The notes: generated by a model not told the origin, from the sequence alone. Shown: positions 39,778-51,050, counted from the stretch's first letter. The stretch: 64,000 nucleotides of DNA from Rhynchosporium graminicola (GCA_900074885.1 FJUW01000052.1:372001-436000); one strand, 5' to 3'. Program-made: numbers and translations.

Positions 39778-42164
39778 TTATCTATAACTCTTTTACTTAT
39801 ATCTAGGAAGATAGTAAATATCTACTTATATTATACCTCTGTGCCTAGAGCTACTAAACGCAGGAGACTACGCTATACAGAGAAGGCTTATACTAAGTAT
39901 AAACTTAAAGAATAGTACCTAAACTAAAGTAACCTAAGTCCGATAAATCGACTACCGATTCTCCGACTCCCTCTACTTCCTATTCTTCGGCGACTCGTAA
40001 TACTCGCTATAACTTACTTCTCTCTATAGTAGAGAGTACTCGCGATAACGCCTCGTCCGAGTTAAGCTCCCTAACTCCTACTATAATCAACGAACTCACC
40101 GAGTCCCTAAACCTCCCCGATAATACCCCTATATTAATAGTAACTATAAGTAACTTATAGGAAGACCGCGCTCACTAGCTATAAGAAGCAGAAAGGAAGC
40201 TCGTAGAGAAGAGATAATTAAACGCTAACTTATCTGCAGAACTATATTAGTTATAGGACAAGTTCCTAGAACTATACTAATTAACTGCTTAGCGCTTTAC
40301 TAAGTCTATATCGTTTAATAATATTTAATCGCATATAATACCGCTACTATTAATTAAAGAAGATAACGCTATTCTTACGCTTAATAATTATCGTCGAGAA
40401 TAATCTACCGGAGGAATATTATTAATATTATACGCTACGCGTATAGAGAAGATACTAAACCTTCTAAATAAGCTCTCTGATAGAATCGACTACTCTCTAA
40501 AACTCTAGGAAGTACAGATACGTAACGCCCTCCGGTACTACTCTAGCTACTTTATCGATAAAGATCACTATAAAGATTAGTTACTTAACTAAACGGAAAG
40601 AATAGCTAGAACTTACCTAGAACTCTCGTTCTTAAAACTAGAATATAATAAAGAAGGCAGTATAATCGATTCACTCGATATAATTACTTAACTCGTCTCC
40701 TTCTTATCTAATCTATACGACTAATAAACTATAAGAGCTAGCTACTCCGCGCTAAAGATAGATTATAAGCAGACCTTCTAGATATTCTACTACGAGTTTC
40801 GTACGCTAGCTCGTAAAGCTAGAGTAAATAATTAATCGACTCTGAAAATAGACTTATAAGAGAAGCTACTTATATAGCTACAGAAATAGCTCTTCTAATA
40901 GTACCGAACGTTAAGGATACTAAAAGAATACGTTAAAGCTATATAAGCTTAAGACTAAAGTTAATTTATTGAAAAGACCTACTATTCCGAGTCTTTAGCT
41001 AAAGCTAGCGCGACTCGGGAACGCCCTATAAATACCTCCTCTTAGCGCCGTAGTACTAACTCCTCTTCTTATCCGTAAATTAGTCTTCTTACGCCTGAGA
41101 ATACTAGTGCGACTAGTAAATAAGTATTATACTCTATACGAAACGATACGCCTCGTATATAATCGCTAGCGAATGCTCCTCGTTACTTTACGCTTACCTT
41201 ATACTTACGCTTATCGTTAGCTCGACCTAATACTCCGTATCGAATTAATATAATTAATACTAATAATAATATTAATAGCGAGTCAGAAGATAATAATAAT
41301 AAAGAAATATATAATAATACTTAGGAGTATGTTAAACCGCTAGTAAAAGACTACGCCTAAGGAAAGACTCCTTCTTAGGTAGTATACGAGATATACGATA
41401 TCTTAACCTTACGAAGCTTCTTAGTAGTTAATCGTTTACTATACGTGCTACTCTTACTAAGAATAGACTCTCGTATAAGCTACTTATACTTCTCGATTCT
41501 GGAGCTAATAGATACTATTTTATTAATTATTCTTTTCTTAAATCTCTTTCCTTTTTCTTAAAACCTTTAATTCACTTTCTGCTAAACGTAATTCCTATTA
41601 AAAGCTTTAATAGTATTAATAGTAGTACTATTAGTTACTATATGATACTTAATTTGATAGTAGATCGTCGCGTTCAGGTATTTACTCCCTTTCTTATTAT
41701 TACTCTCAGAAACTATAGTATTATACTCGGAAGGGCCTGGCTTTCGGAACATCAAGTACTCTTAGATGCCTCTAAACGATAGATTATTTAGCTACTATAT
41801 ACTCCTCCTAGTAACGTTTATAGCTCTCTGATCGAGATTAAGGACTTATATAAATACTATACTTATTAGCGCTACTAATATAACGCTAACGAACGAAACG
41901 AACGCCTTAATCAGTTCTGGGAAGCGTACGAGGAATAGCGAAGCATAGCTAACTCTCCTATTAATATTCGAGCTGTTATTAACTCTATTTTTATTATTAA
42001 ACGATTATTACTAGCTCGGAAGTGTACTTCTAGGGAGACTTATAGCTATAAAAATATCTAAAAGTCTCCCCTAGAGAGTGTTCTATAGGCAACTAACCCT
42101 CTGTTATTACCGCCGATTAGTTAGGACCGTTTCTCCGGCGTTCATACTACTTATTATAGATATA
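39778..42164 (+). pseudogene. Element C gag and protease-region remnant
   Basis: RIP-degraded gag from about 39.85 kb. Capsid-like helical sequence lies at about 40.4-41.0 kb and an Asn/Glu-rich low-complexity run (AATAATAATAAT-type) at about 41.26-41.31 kb. The protease region reaches the C1 insertion at 42169 and resumes at 43533. Stops throughout. Confidence 0.6.
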
Positions 42165-42169
42165 ATAAG

Positions 42170-42371
42170 TGTGATAGCGCATAGTATACGTGGCAGATAC
42201 GGGCCAGTATCGGTGCCTTAGGCATACCCTCCTTATATATATAGAAGGTGCAGACTCCTTCAGAGCTCTATATCTTTCTGTTTCCTTTGTACTAGACTAT
42301 ATAAGATCGCTCTTAGCCTCCCTACTTATTTATTCTTACTTATATACCGCCTTAAGTCTTATATCGTTATA
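42170..42371 (+). repeat. 5' LTR of C1 (202 bp)
   Basis: Starts TGTGATAGCGCATAG and ends ATATCGTTATA. A 61-codon open frame inside it (42190-42372) is incidental. Confidence 0.9.
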
Positions 42372-43325
42372 TTAAATAGAAAGATTAAGACTACTAGAGA
42401 TAGTATTAAATAATATCTTACCTAGAAAACTCGATTCGAACGTATAACTACTAGGGAGCTCTTCGCTGAGTTATCTCTACTTACCTTAGATTTTCGGAAT
42501 TATATAGAAATAGTTAGTACTATTAATTACGAATTCGATAGTTAAGTTTTTAAAAGAGCTAAGATTCTAGAGATCTCTCGGATAGCTAGGAATTTGAACG
42601 TAATTTAGCCTTAGAAGCACTAGTATTACTACGAAGTCACTCTCGGATACTTCGAAACTTGTTCCTTCGTGCGTATAAAGTAAAATAGCAGACGAATTTT
42701 AGGTAGAAACTTCTCTATAAGCCCTAATATTTATTATCCTCTTACTTGACTTTAACCTTCCGAAAGTAGCTCTAATAGCGAAAAAACTTACTTTTAGGCT
42801 AAGACGAAGTAGCTTATTACTCTAGCGGAAATTATCGGAATTCGACTCGTAATCCTTATACCTTAGTATAATTTATCCCCTTTAGCAGAATCGACTTCCC
42901 TCTACTAGAACCTTTAATTTAATACTTTCTATATCTACTTAATAAAGATATCTAACTCTCCTTAATCTTTTAGCTTCTTTAGAATTCGATTTAGACTTTT
43001 ATTTCTTTCGTAACCTTTAAGTATTTTAATCACTCGCTTAGCCTCGCTTATTTAGTAAAACTCGGTATTATAATTACTAGTAAACCCTATCTAGGAACTT
43101 ACTTTAGAATCGCAATTTCGCTCTAATCGTAATAATATTACTGGAGATTACGTTTCCCTCTGCAGAAGAGATAATCTTAGTACTAAATTAGTATCTATAG
43201 TTTCGGTTCGATAGAAATTTAGAAAGTTATCTTAATATTTAACTGCGTTTTATACTTACTTTATTTCCTTAGTTACTTCGATTCTTCAAGGCTCGAGGGC
43301 GAGCCTTTATCTTAGAAAGGGGTAA

Positions 43326-43527
43326 TATAATAGCGTATAGTATACGTGGCAGATACGGGCTAGTATCGGTGCCTTAGGTATACCCTCCTTATATATATAG
43401 AAGGTGCAGACTCCTTCAGAGCTCTGTATCTTTCTGTTTCCTTCGTACTAGACTATATAAGATCGCTCTTAGCCTCCCTACTTGTTTATTCTTGCTTGTA
43501 TACCGCCTTGAGTCTTGTGTCGTTATA
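43326..43527 (+). repeat. 3' LTR of C1 (202 bp)
   Basis: Starts TATAATAGCGTATAG and ends CTTGTGTCGTTATA. Less mutated than the 5' LTR (keeps CTTGAGTCTTGTG). Confidence 0.9.
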
Positions 43528-43532
43528 ATAAG

Positions 43533-46500
43533 CTTAAGTATTTATTATCTGAAGAATAAGAATAAAGTAGTAAAGAGAAGTCTTTATACTCTAGAGAAGC
43601 TACTAATATATAGCCGAAGTGCGTACGATTTAGCGACGTTATCACCTATATCTCGCGTGAATCTCTACTTTAACCCTAATTAGAAGTCTCTATATTAAAG
43701 ACTTACGTATAAGACTACGCTTATGTAATTTATACTATAGATTAATAGTTACTCGGAATACTATCTCGCGACTTAATAGAAGCTACTTAAAGTATAAATA
43801 TAGCTACTATGATATTTCGGAAGCGACTAAGATTACCTCGTGTGCTTAGACCTCTTCTAGAGCCTCCTACGCTAGAGATTTATATAATTAGTAGCCTAGC
43901 TTTCTATCTCTTATATAAACGCTAGAAGTCTTCTAATAATAAGATCTTCTCTATTACTCTTCACGAGATAGATAAGCTTCTTAATAACCGAATCGCAGTT
44001 TAGTAACGTAATACTACTATTATATCTTTAATTATTAACCTTACGGAATATTATAAAACTGCTTAGTAATTTACTATTAGCTTAAGCGAATTAGATTTAG
44101 AACTATAGATCCCTCACGAGTATAGCTAGTAAGTATATGTCTTTTCTAAGGAAGCTAGCGATATTCTCTCTTCTTATCGCTTATGCGATTACTGAATTAA
44201 GCTTAAGGAAGGGGCTAAGAAGAGCCTTAAATACTCCCTCTTATATAAGATATTAGCTAAAGAACTTAAAGTCGTTAAGGCGTATATTACTAATAACTTA
44301 GCTAAAGGTTTTATTAAACCTTCTTAAGTACTATACGCTGCACTTATTATTTTCGTTAAAAAAGCTAATAGAAGTCTAAGATTCTATATCGACTTTCGTG
44401 TAATTAATAACCTCATAAGGAAGGATTAATATCTACTGCTATTAATTAATAAAACGCTAGCTAGAATCTCTACTACTAAGATATTCACTAAACTAGATAT
44501 TCGCTAGGCGTTCTATCGAATTCGAATGGATCTAGCCTCTAAAGAGTATACGACCTTCCGGACCTATTACAGTATATATAAGTGTAAGGTACTCCCTTTC
44601 GGTCTGACTAACAGCCCTGCGATGTACTAGCGATATATAAATAACGTCTTATTCGACTACTTAGACGACTTCTATATAGTATATCTAAATGATATTCTAA
44701 TCTACTCTAACGACTTACTATAGTATTAATTATACGTATATAAGGTACTATAACGATTATAAGACGCTAGATTATAAGCTAACCTTAAGAAGTATAAATT
44801 TAATATTACTTATATTAAATACCTTAGATTTATTATCTCTACTTCTAGGATTAAGGTAGACCCTAAGAAGGTTAATATTATATAATCTTAGAATTACCTA
44901 ACTATAGTTAAGAGCGTATAATTATTCTTAGGCTTTTATAACTTCTACTAACGATTTATTAAGGACTACGGAATTATTATAAAACCTCTTATATAACTCA
45001 CTAAAAATAATATATTATTTCGGTTCGCTAGGGAGTATAAAGATGCCTTTGATTACCTAAAGCACGCTCTTACTTCGATACTACTCCTCTACTACTATTA
45101 GTAATATCTACCTTATATAATCGAAATAGACGCTAGTAATAAAGTAATAGCAGGTGTACTATCGTAATAGCACGACGAAGACTAGTTCCTAGTAGCTTAC
45201 TTCTCTAAGACTATACTACCTGCTAAGCTTAATTACGCTATTTATAATAAGGAAATACTCGTAATTATACGATCTTTTAGTAACTAGAGATCTAAGCTCG
45301 CAGGCGTACTATATCAGATCCGTATTATTACTAATTATAAAGCTCTTAAGTACTTTATAACCTCTAAATAGCTAAATATACGATAAGCCTGATAAGCCGA
45401 GCTACTTATAGATTATAACTTTATAATTACTTATCGACCTAGGAAGGATAATCTACTCGCCGATACTCTCTCTTATAGAATAAATAAATTAGATGACTAG
45501 AATAATACTAAAAGAACTTAGCGTTTATAGTAGCTACTACGCGAAGACTAAATCGATCTAGTACTACTTATAAGTAACCTCCGGAATAGCTCTGACTCTA
45601 TAGATAACTTTAAGCTTATTAACGCCTTAGAAGTCGCTAACTTATCGCTAGTCTTTTCTATAGTATAGTAAGTACTTAACGCTAATCGCACTACGCTGTT
45701 ACTCTAAGTACTACGGAAATAAGCTCTCTCTAATAATCATAGAAAACTAACTATAGAAAAAGATCTTCTACTCTATGAAGGAAGACTAATTATACTTAAC
45801 GTTTTATACTTTCGTATGCTACTTATACGCGAAGTATACGACTGATTAGAGACTGCTTATCTAAGTGTAAAGAAGACCTTATAACTGCTAGTATTATAAT
45901 ACTAGTAGTACGGAATCGCTTTAATTATTAACTAGTATTACTATAACTATTATACTTACTAACGAATTTAAGTGCCGCGCGATAAGAAACCGGGCCTCCT
46001 CTAACCTCTGCCTATACTATTATATCTATAGGAGCATATTATAGTCGACTACTATAGCTTTAACTGCGATAAATACGGCTACGATAACGTTCTCGTATTT
46101 ATTAACTATTTTAGTAAATAAGTAATTAGTATTCTATACCGAAAGACTTCCGATGCGCGCGACCTTATAAAGCTTTACTTATATTACGTATACTGCTATT
46201 TCGGAGCTCTATTAATAATTACTTCTGATAGAGAGCCTTAATTTGTTTCCTGTTTTTAGACTATAGTTATTACGATTCTCGGTACTAAAAGATAGCTTTC
46301 TATAGTAGACTACTTATAAATAGATAGCTAAATAGAGATCTATAACTAATATCTCTAACGTAGATTACGACTTTTTATCTCTTATTATTAAGATAACTAG
46401 TCGGAATTCTTACTTATTATAAATTATGCCTAGATAACTCTCCCTTACGAATCCCTTAGAGGTCTCTTACTTTTTAAAGTTATTTATAGATATATACCTT

Positions 46501-47234
46501 ACGTTAATTAGAATTAGAAAGACTTACTTAACTCTACTACGCTTACTAATAAGTTGAATATTTAGTAAGCTTTAGATTATACTAATCGTCTGCGCGATAC
46601 CTAGACTACTGCTTAATTAAGCTTCTAACGTATATAAGCTAAGATATCCTAATCTTATAATTGCTTACGCTATGAAGTCGACTTTACTATAGACGACCTT
46701 ATCTAGCTAGATGTATGCTACTTTATAAGTACTCGACTTAGTAAAAAACTCGACTTCTTAACTAACGGACTCTTCTATATAATTGAAAAGGTCGGAAGCT
46801 CTTATTATCTAGAGCTCCCTACTAGTATAAAAGTATATAACGTATTTCCTGCTACTAAGCTACGGAAGTATCTAAATAACCCTTTACTAGGATAAACCTT
46901 ACTACTACTACTACTTATTAATATTACTAGTGATAATAAATAGGAGATCGAAGATATACTTACGTGCTATAAGTAGCGTAATAGCTTCTTATACCGAGTT
47001 TCCTAGTTAAATTAAGACGTTAATCTCATATAGTACGATACTATAGACGTTAAATACGCTCTCGCTAAGCTATAATAATTCCACCTTAATAACCTAACGT
47101 AAGCTAGACCTCCCGCTAAACTACCTGATTAGCTGAAAGCTTTCTACGATAGAATTAATAATTACGACTACTTTAATAGTAATAAGGAAATAGACTAACG
47201 CTCGAGGGCGAGCTTTTTTCGGAGGGGGAGGTAG
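43533..47234 (+). pseudogene. Element C pol remnant: RT, RNase H, integrase
   Basis: RT around 44.3-44.75 kb includes PFGLTNSPAMY and the active site YLNDILIYS (44682-44708; first Asp to Asn). RNase H at about 45120-45165 reads IEIDASNKVIAGVLS almost intact. The integrase zinc module lies at about 45830-45990. A C-terminal stretch near 46.95-47.15 kb resembles a chromodomain. RIP stops persist, but this pol is visibly less eroded than that of B1/B2. Confidence 0.8.
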
Positions 47235-47469
47235 TATAACGACTAGTTAGGTTTAGAGGTTTCTCCCTATTAGTAGAAATACTTACTACTAAGCGAGATT
47301 ACACGAGTAGAGTTTAAGGGCCCCTTTTTATATATATACTTCCTTTCTCTCTCTACTTCTTTACTCCTTAGTTATAGATTCTCAAGTGATTCTTACTACT
47401 TTATATTCATAATAATATGAGATCTTATTACTTATGTAGTTTTGAGACCTTTCTAGAGCAAGCGTTATA
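47235..47469 (+). repeat. 3' LTR of element C (235 bp)
   Basis: Starts TATAACGACTAG and ends CAAGCGTTATA. TSD GTCTT follows. Confidence 0.9.
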
Positions 47470-47474
47470 GTCTT

Positions 47475-47865
47475 CGGTATACTATAAGAGAGTTACTAGA
47501 TCTATACTAGCCTCTGAACTATACGCTATATCAGAAGGTTTTAATATAGCTAGTACTATTAAGACTACTATCGAACAGATCATGGAAATCATAGTACTAC
47601 TTTTAGTTATAGTTACTAATTCTAAGTCTTTATACGACTGCGTAGTACAACTTAATACTATAAGAGAGAAGAGATTAATAATTAACCTTTTATTTCTACG
47701 TTAAGCGTATAAAAGAAAAGAGATATCGGAGGTGATTTAGGTAGTAGGGCTAGATAACCCTGCGGATGTAATAACTAAGATAAATTGCAACGGAGCTCTA
47801 AAGGAGCTATTGTATATAAATCAATTAGTTATTAAGCCTATAGAATAGGTAGATAGAGGGAATTT
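47475..47865 (+). pseudogene. Copia RNase H (fragment 4, C-terminus)
   Basis: Last copia piece, reading RVTRSVLASELYAISEG-type sequence, then a TNSKSLYDCVV motif near 47616 and NPADVITK near 47757: the conserved RNase H end of fungal copia polyproteins. Mutation here is light compared with elements A and B; only a few stops, such as TAA at 47703. The region ends at a purine-rich run (GATAGAGGGAA, about 47852-47862) that could be the polypurine tract. Confidence 0.85.
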
Positions 47866-48494
47866 TGTTGCGAGGATATGGGTCTTGGCATGGATCAGGT
47901 GACTGTAGTCACGTGCATGGTCCGTGCGGATATTCCTAGATAATATCTTCTGTCGACTCTCCATAGTAATTAGTACTGCAATACAACCAATATCATTCAC
48001 ACGATTACTACCTCTATGCCTTACTCTGAAGATCAACGTAACCTTGCCATAAATTTGCATAACTTAAAGCCGGAAGAGAGCTTATAAGGCGTTTAGTTCA
48101 GTTATCTTTTAAGCAGAATCTTTGGACCTGATCACGTGGAAACCTATATACTATATAATACTTCTGCACGAGTAGTACTACGGTACTACTCTTGTTAGAA
48201 GGCAAAAAGCGTTACTTTCATACGGAGAAGTAGATAGTTTGGAGCTACTTTAAAGTACTCCTAGTGTTAGTCTATAAGTTATGTGTTAGTCGAGTATCTG
48301 CACCGAGGTTTATCCGGCTAGATATATCTCCCTTACGGAGTCTCGACTACCGAAGAAGGATAGCTATAATACAATAGATAATACTACTACTATAATCACT
48401 GTACTTTGGCTCACGCAGACTACTTGATTGTACGTACTACGACAGAGTGATACTAACAATATGTGAGCTACGAATTAGCACACCTTCTTTTGTA
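47866..48494. other. Transition from RIP-mutated block to normal sequence; possible copia 3' LTR
   Basis: Sequence from TGTTGCGAGG (about 47865) follows the putative copia purine tract and could be the 3' LTR, but there is no 5' LTR in the window to compare. CA/TG steps return abruptly here. TA-rich, mildly RIP-like patches persist to about 48420. No gene seen. Confidence 0.4.
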
Positions 48495-48939
48495 TCAAGC
48501 AACGGTGTTTATGCTTGTACAAACGCACGTGTACAGGCTATATCCACATCAGCAGGATCTCCTCGCCAAGCATAGGTGTAAATGTAGTTACGTGTTAAAT
48601 GTACACCACCCCTCCTTTTGTCTCTGTACACGATTTTGGCAAACTTTCGGGCACAAGTCTTCTCCTGCTCCAGAACAGGAGCGGAGGCAAATAGGGTCGC
48701 CACCATCACTACATGGAGATTATCATTAGCAAAGAAAGGAATATGGAACATGCGACCGGTTGCCCATACCGGAAAGGACTGAGACAGCGGTGATGAGTGG
48801 TGCCTGGATCTGCGGGACATCGAAGACGGTCTTCGCGGAGACAAGGATGTTGCGTTACAACCCCTCTTGTAAGTACCCTCGGTGTTGCTGCTGCGCCCAG
48901 ATGGACTAAGACACTGAGGACAAAGAATGATATCTTCAT
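48495..48939 (-). CDS. Small secreted cysteine-rich protein, CS-alpha-beta-like (copy 1)
   Basis: Predicted 109-aa secreted protein of unknown function, candidate effector or defensin-like peptide. Exons: 48770-48939 (170 nt), 48592-48708 (117), 48495-48537 (43); introns of 61 and 54 nt with GTATGG and GTAACT donors, a GCTAATG branch site in intron 1 and TAG acceptors, phase 2 at both junctions. Residues 1-18 look like a signal peptide (MKISFFVLSVLV; cleavage near AAA). Ten cysteines at 33, 41, 52, 64, 68, 76, 80, 92, 100 and 102; the last six give C-X7-C-X3-C-X11-C-X7-C-X-C, with KEGWC at 88-92. All ten are conserved in the neighbouring paralogue despite much sequence change, which supports the gene model. 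The CS-alpha-beta assignment rests on spacing only. Confidence 0.68.
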
Positions 48940-49040
48940 TATTGCTTTACTGGGGAGTGGTGATTTGCTGAGAAGTGGGTTTTGAGATGTATGCACAGAA
49001 GATCTTCGATGCTATGAGTCTATGAAGGGGGGAAAACGAA

Positions 49041-49050
49041 GTATACATAA
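49041..49050 (-). promoter_or_regulatory. Weak TATA-like site upstream of copy 1
   Basis: TTATGTATAC on the minus strand, about 105 nt upstream of the ATG at 48939. The 5' leader between here and the ATG resembles that of copy 2 (both carry a CCCACT element and end in CAAGCAACA- or AAGCAATA-type sequence before ATG). Confidence 0.35.
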
Positions 49051-50512
49051 ATACTTTCTGTTATTGCCTAAAGTTTTCGGAAACCTCCGCGGAATTTCGG
49101 CACAGCTACTGAGTGAGCTACTTATATTACTCGTGATTTACATAGAATTGAATCAAAGAAAGCATGGGGTACGTATTCCCCCCATCCCCCCAGTTCGAAG
49201 GTAATTTATGAGTTGCTGTGTGTAGTATATCAAGAGGGTTTAACTACTCAATTTCGTCATTCGAAACTCGAAAACCTTCTCTATATATCGGCGTGAGAAT
49301 CTTCCGAACTTACTACCAACCTATAAAAGATCAAATTCTGGCTAGCGTACGGAAGTACTAAGTCTACCAGGGCTCATAACCACCCTAAGAAGGATTCACG
49401 TCGGTGGCCTATCAATTACAAATAGCATTCGGACTGGGGAGGAACTCCGTGCTATTCACGGGGTGGTCATATATTACTGCCCCCCAGCACTATGTGAACC
49501 TTCTTAAATCCAGCACTGTTATTCATCTATACAGCATTTTCGTGGGCTGCTAAGGCTGGGTTAGGGTCTCTCAGGTGGGATTAAAAAGCCTAAAATGACT
49601 GACTGGGTTTATAGGTTGAAACACGTTTGTTAATTACTTGTATACGTACCACTCACCCCCTGGCAGGTTTATCTGAAAGTGGAGACCTTGTGTTGGATCC
49701 AGTTCCTGGAATATCGTATTCCCCGGATTGGCCAGAAGGCTTTGCGTAGGTTATTCTTCACTTTGAGATATATCAGGAGAGTGGGAGGGGGGGTTAAGTA
49801 TGTACGAGCTTGAGCAATTGTACGGAGTGTATCAGCGGACTGGGGGGTCATTAGTCTGTGGCCCGCCCCCTTTGATTTGTACAGGCGATAAATAACGTAG
49901 ATTCCCATTTGCTAACTATGCATGTGCTTCAACCTCACTGATTCGGGAAATGAAGTCCAAGATATTACTTACCTAGGTAGATCGTGAGTCGTCCATTGCC
50001 GGTCAATTCTGGAAACAAAATTGAGGCAGTCTAGACCACGGATGCATGTGGTTTGCCTCTACGGAAAGTGGTAGAGGTACATATGGAGGCTTACGAAGTT
50101 ACCTAGAAGTACGTACTCTTCCGGAACCGGCTAGTATTCGCTTGATATGATGTACGCATCCATTCTCCACGTTTCGCTTAATCTGTCTAGTTGGGCAGTT
50201 GGTGGGATAGCGCATGTGCATGTGGGTACGCAGATGTAGAGCGGTAAAGATGTTACTGATGAAGATAGAAGCTCTTGATAGTTCGAGTAGTTACATTTGA
50301 TTTACCAAAGCCACCCCACCCTCCTCCATGAATCGCACGACAAGAATTGTCCGCCATTGTAGAAGTCATTCGAACCAATCGAAATCGCTGTGTTCAAATC
50401 AGTAGGGGTTTCCCTCGCCAGAATACCCGACTCACCCGTATATTCGGAACGCCAAAGGAGCCCTACGAAGCTCTCACACTACCAGAGCTATCGGAAGCAT
50501 CCCTTTTTTGCG
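49051..50512. other. Intergenic region between the two cysteine-rich genes
   Basis: About 1.46 kb of normal composition with CCCCCC and GGGGGG runs. Short open frames on both strands show no family features. Downstream parts match the right unit of the segmental duplication. No gene supported. Confidence 0.5.
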
Positions 50513-50957
50513 TCAACCGTAAACGGCGGTATCCACGTTTGTGCAAACGCAGTCGAACCCACTACAACTAAATCAGCAGGGTTTCTCGCCAAAACGTGTG
50601 TATATATGTATATCCATATAGATAGTACTTGCAGGTTGCGGTTAACCGTACACCATCCTTCCTTCTGCCCAAAAGTTTTGCACCGATCCGGGCAATAGTG
50701 GTCTGGTCCGCTGCAGGAATGGAGGCAAGCAAAGCCGCGACCATCACTGGGCAGAGTTAGCAGAGGGAGGAATATTTGAATACTGGCTCGTAGGGTGTTG
50801 AACTGAGACAGCGCTTAGGCCCAAGGCCGTCGAAAGGGCATGATTTTCGGGTTGGAGTTGAACAGTGTACCTGTGAAATGATCGGAAGCTTGTCTACTCC
50901 AGCTTGTGCTACGCACATGTGAAACAATGTACTAAGGACAAGAATAGATATCTTCAT
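50513..50957 (-). CDS. Small secreted cysteine-rich protein, CS-alpha-beta-like (copy 2)
   Basis: Paralogue of the gene at 48495-48939, predicted 112 aa. Proposed exons: 50788-50957 (170 nt, the same length as in copy 1), 50633-50746 (114), 50513-50567 (55). Signal peptide residues 1-19 (MKISILVLSTLF ... AQA). Mature cysteines at 32, 40, 50, 64, 68, 75, 79, 89, 96, 101 and 103; C96 is extra relative to copy 1. CPDRC, KEGWC and DCVCTN resemble the CX3C, GxC and CXC landmarks of fungal defensins. Intron 2 uses a GC donor (GCAAGT) and keeps frame. Intron 1 has no phase-correct GT donor: GCCAGT gives a 41-nt intron in frame, while the GT at 50783 would break the frame. The gene may therefore use two GC-AG introns or be decaying. 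Confidence 0.58.
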
Positions 50958-51040
50958 TGTTGCTTGACTGAGTAGTTGTTTGTGGAGTGGGATTCGTAGT
51001 TAGAAATGAACCTGTAGATCTCCGGAGGGGACAACTAAGC

Positions 51041-51050
51041 TTATATAGCT
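51041..51050 (-). promoter_or_regulatory. TATA box upstream of copy 2
   Basis: AGCTATATAA on the minus strand, about 85 nt upstream of the ATG at 50957. Confidence 0.5.

Larger units (their letters stand above)
42170..43527 (+). mobile_element. Element C1: short non-autonomous gag-derived LTR element
   Basis: Complete element of 1,358 bp with two 202-bp LTRs and exact TSD ATAAG (42165-42169 and 43528-43532). The interior (954 bp) holds only a gag N-terminal remnant (its ATCTCTCGGATAGCTA region matches B1 gag) and the purine tract GAAAGGGG. It is related to element D but lacks D's zinc-knuckle part. The last ~80 bp of its LTR and the leader match B1/B2, which probably supplied the enzymes for mobility. 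Confidence 0.9.
39543..47469 (+). mobile_element. Element C: Ty3/gypsy retrotransposon, host of C1
   Basis: Two 235-bp LTRs with exact TSD GTCTT (39538-39542 and 47470-47474). Without C1 and its TSD copy the element is 6,564 bp. Gag lies at about 39.8-41.4 kb, then protease region, RT, RNase H, integrase, and a chromodomain-like tail near 46.95-47.15 kb. The purine tract GGAGGGGGAGG lies at 47221-47231. This is a gypsy family distinct from A, A1 and B1/B2. Confidence 0.92.
1686..47865 (+). mobile_element. Ty1/copia retrotransposon, host of all the nested insertions
   Basis: The copia element survives as four pieces: 1686-3986, 17568-19335, 38844-39542 and 47475 to about 47865, together about 5.2 kb, a normal copia length. 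Removing elements A, B and C with one TSD copy each brings the pieces together in the order gag, protease, GAG-pre-integrase, integrase, RT, RNase H. That order (integrase before RT) is diagnostic for Ty1/copia. All coding pieces are full of RIP stops. The 5' LTR is not identified; element D occupies that flank. The 3' end is placed where RNase H similarity and RIP-like composition stop. Confidence 0.85.

Noticed and set aside
47821..48060. 79-codon minus-strand ORF at the copia end
   Set aside because: Overlaps the copia RNase H tail and the RIP boundary; no homology-like features.
48509..48844. 111-codon minus-strand ORF overlapping copy 1 of the cysteine-rich gene
   Set aside because: Alternative frame over exon 2 and intron 2. 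The spliced frame conserves all cysteines with copy 2, whereas this frame has no conserved pattern and crosses the splice sites.
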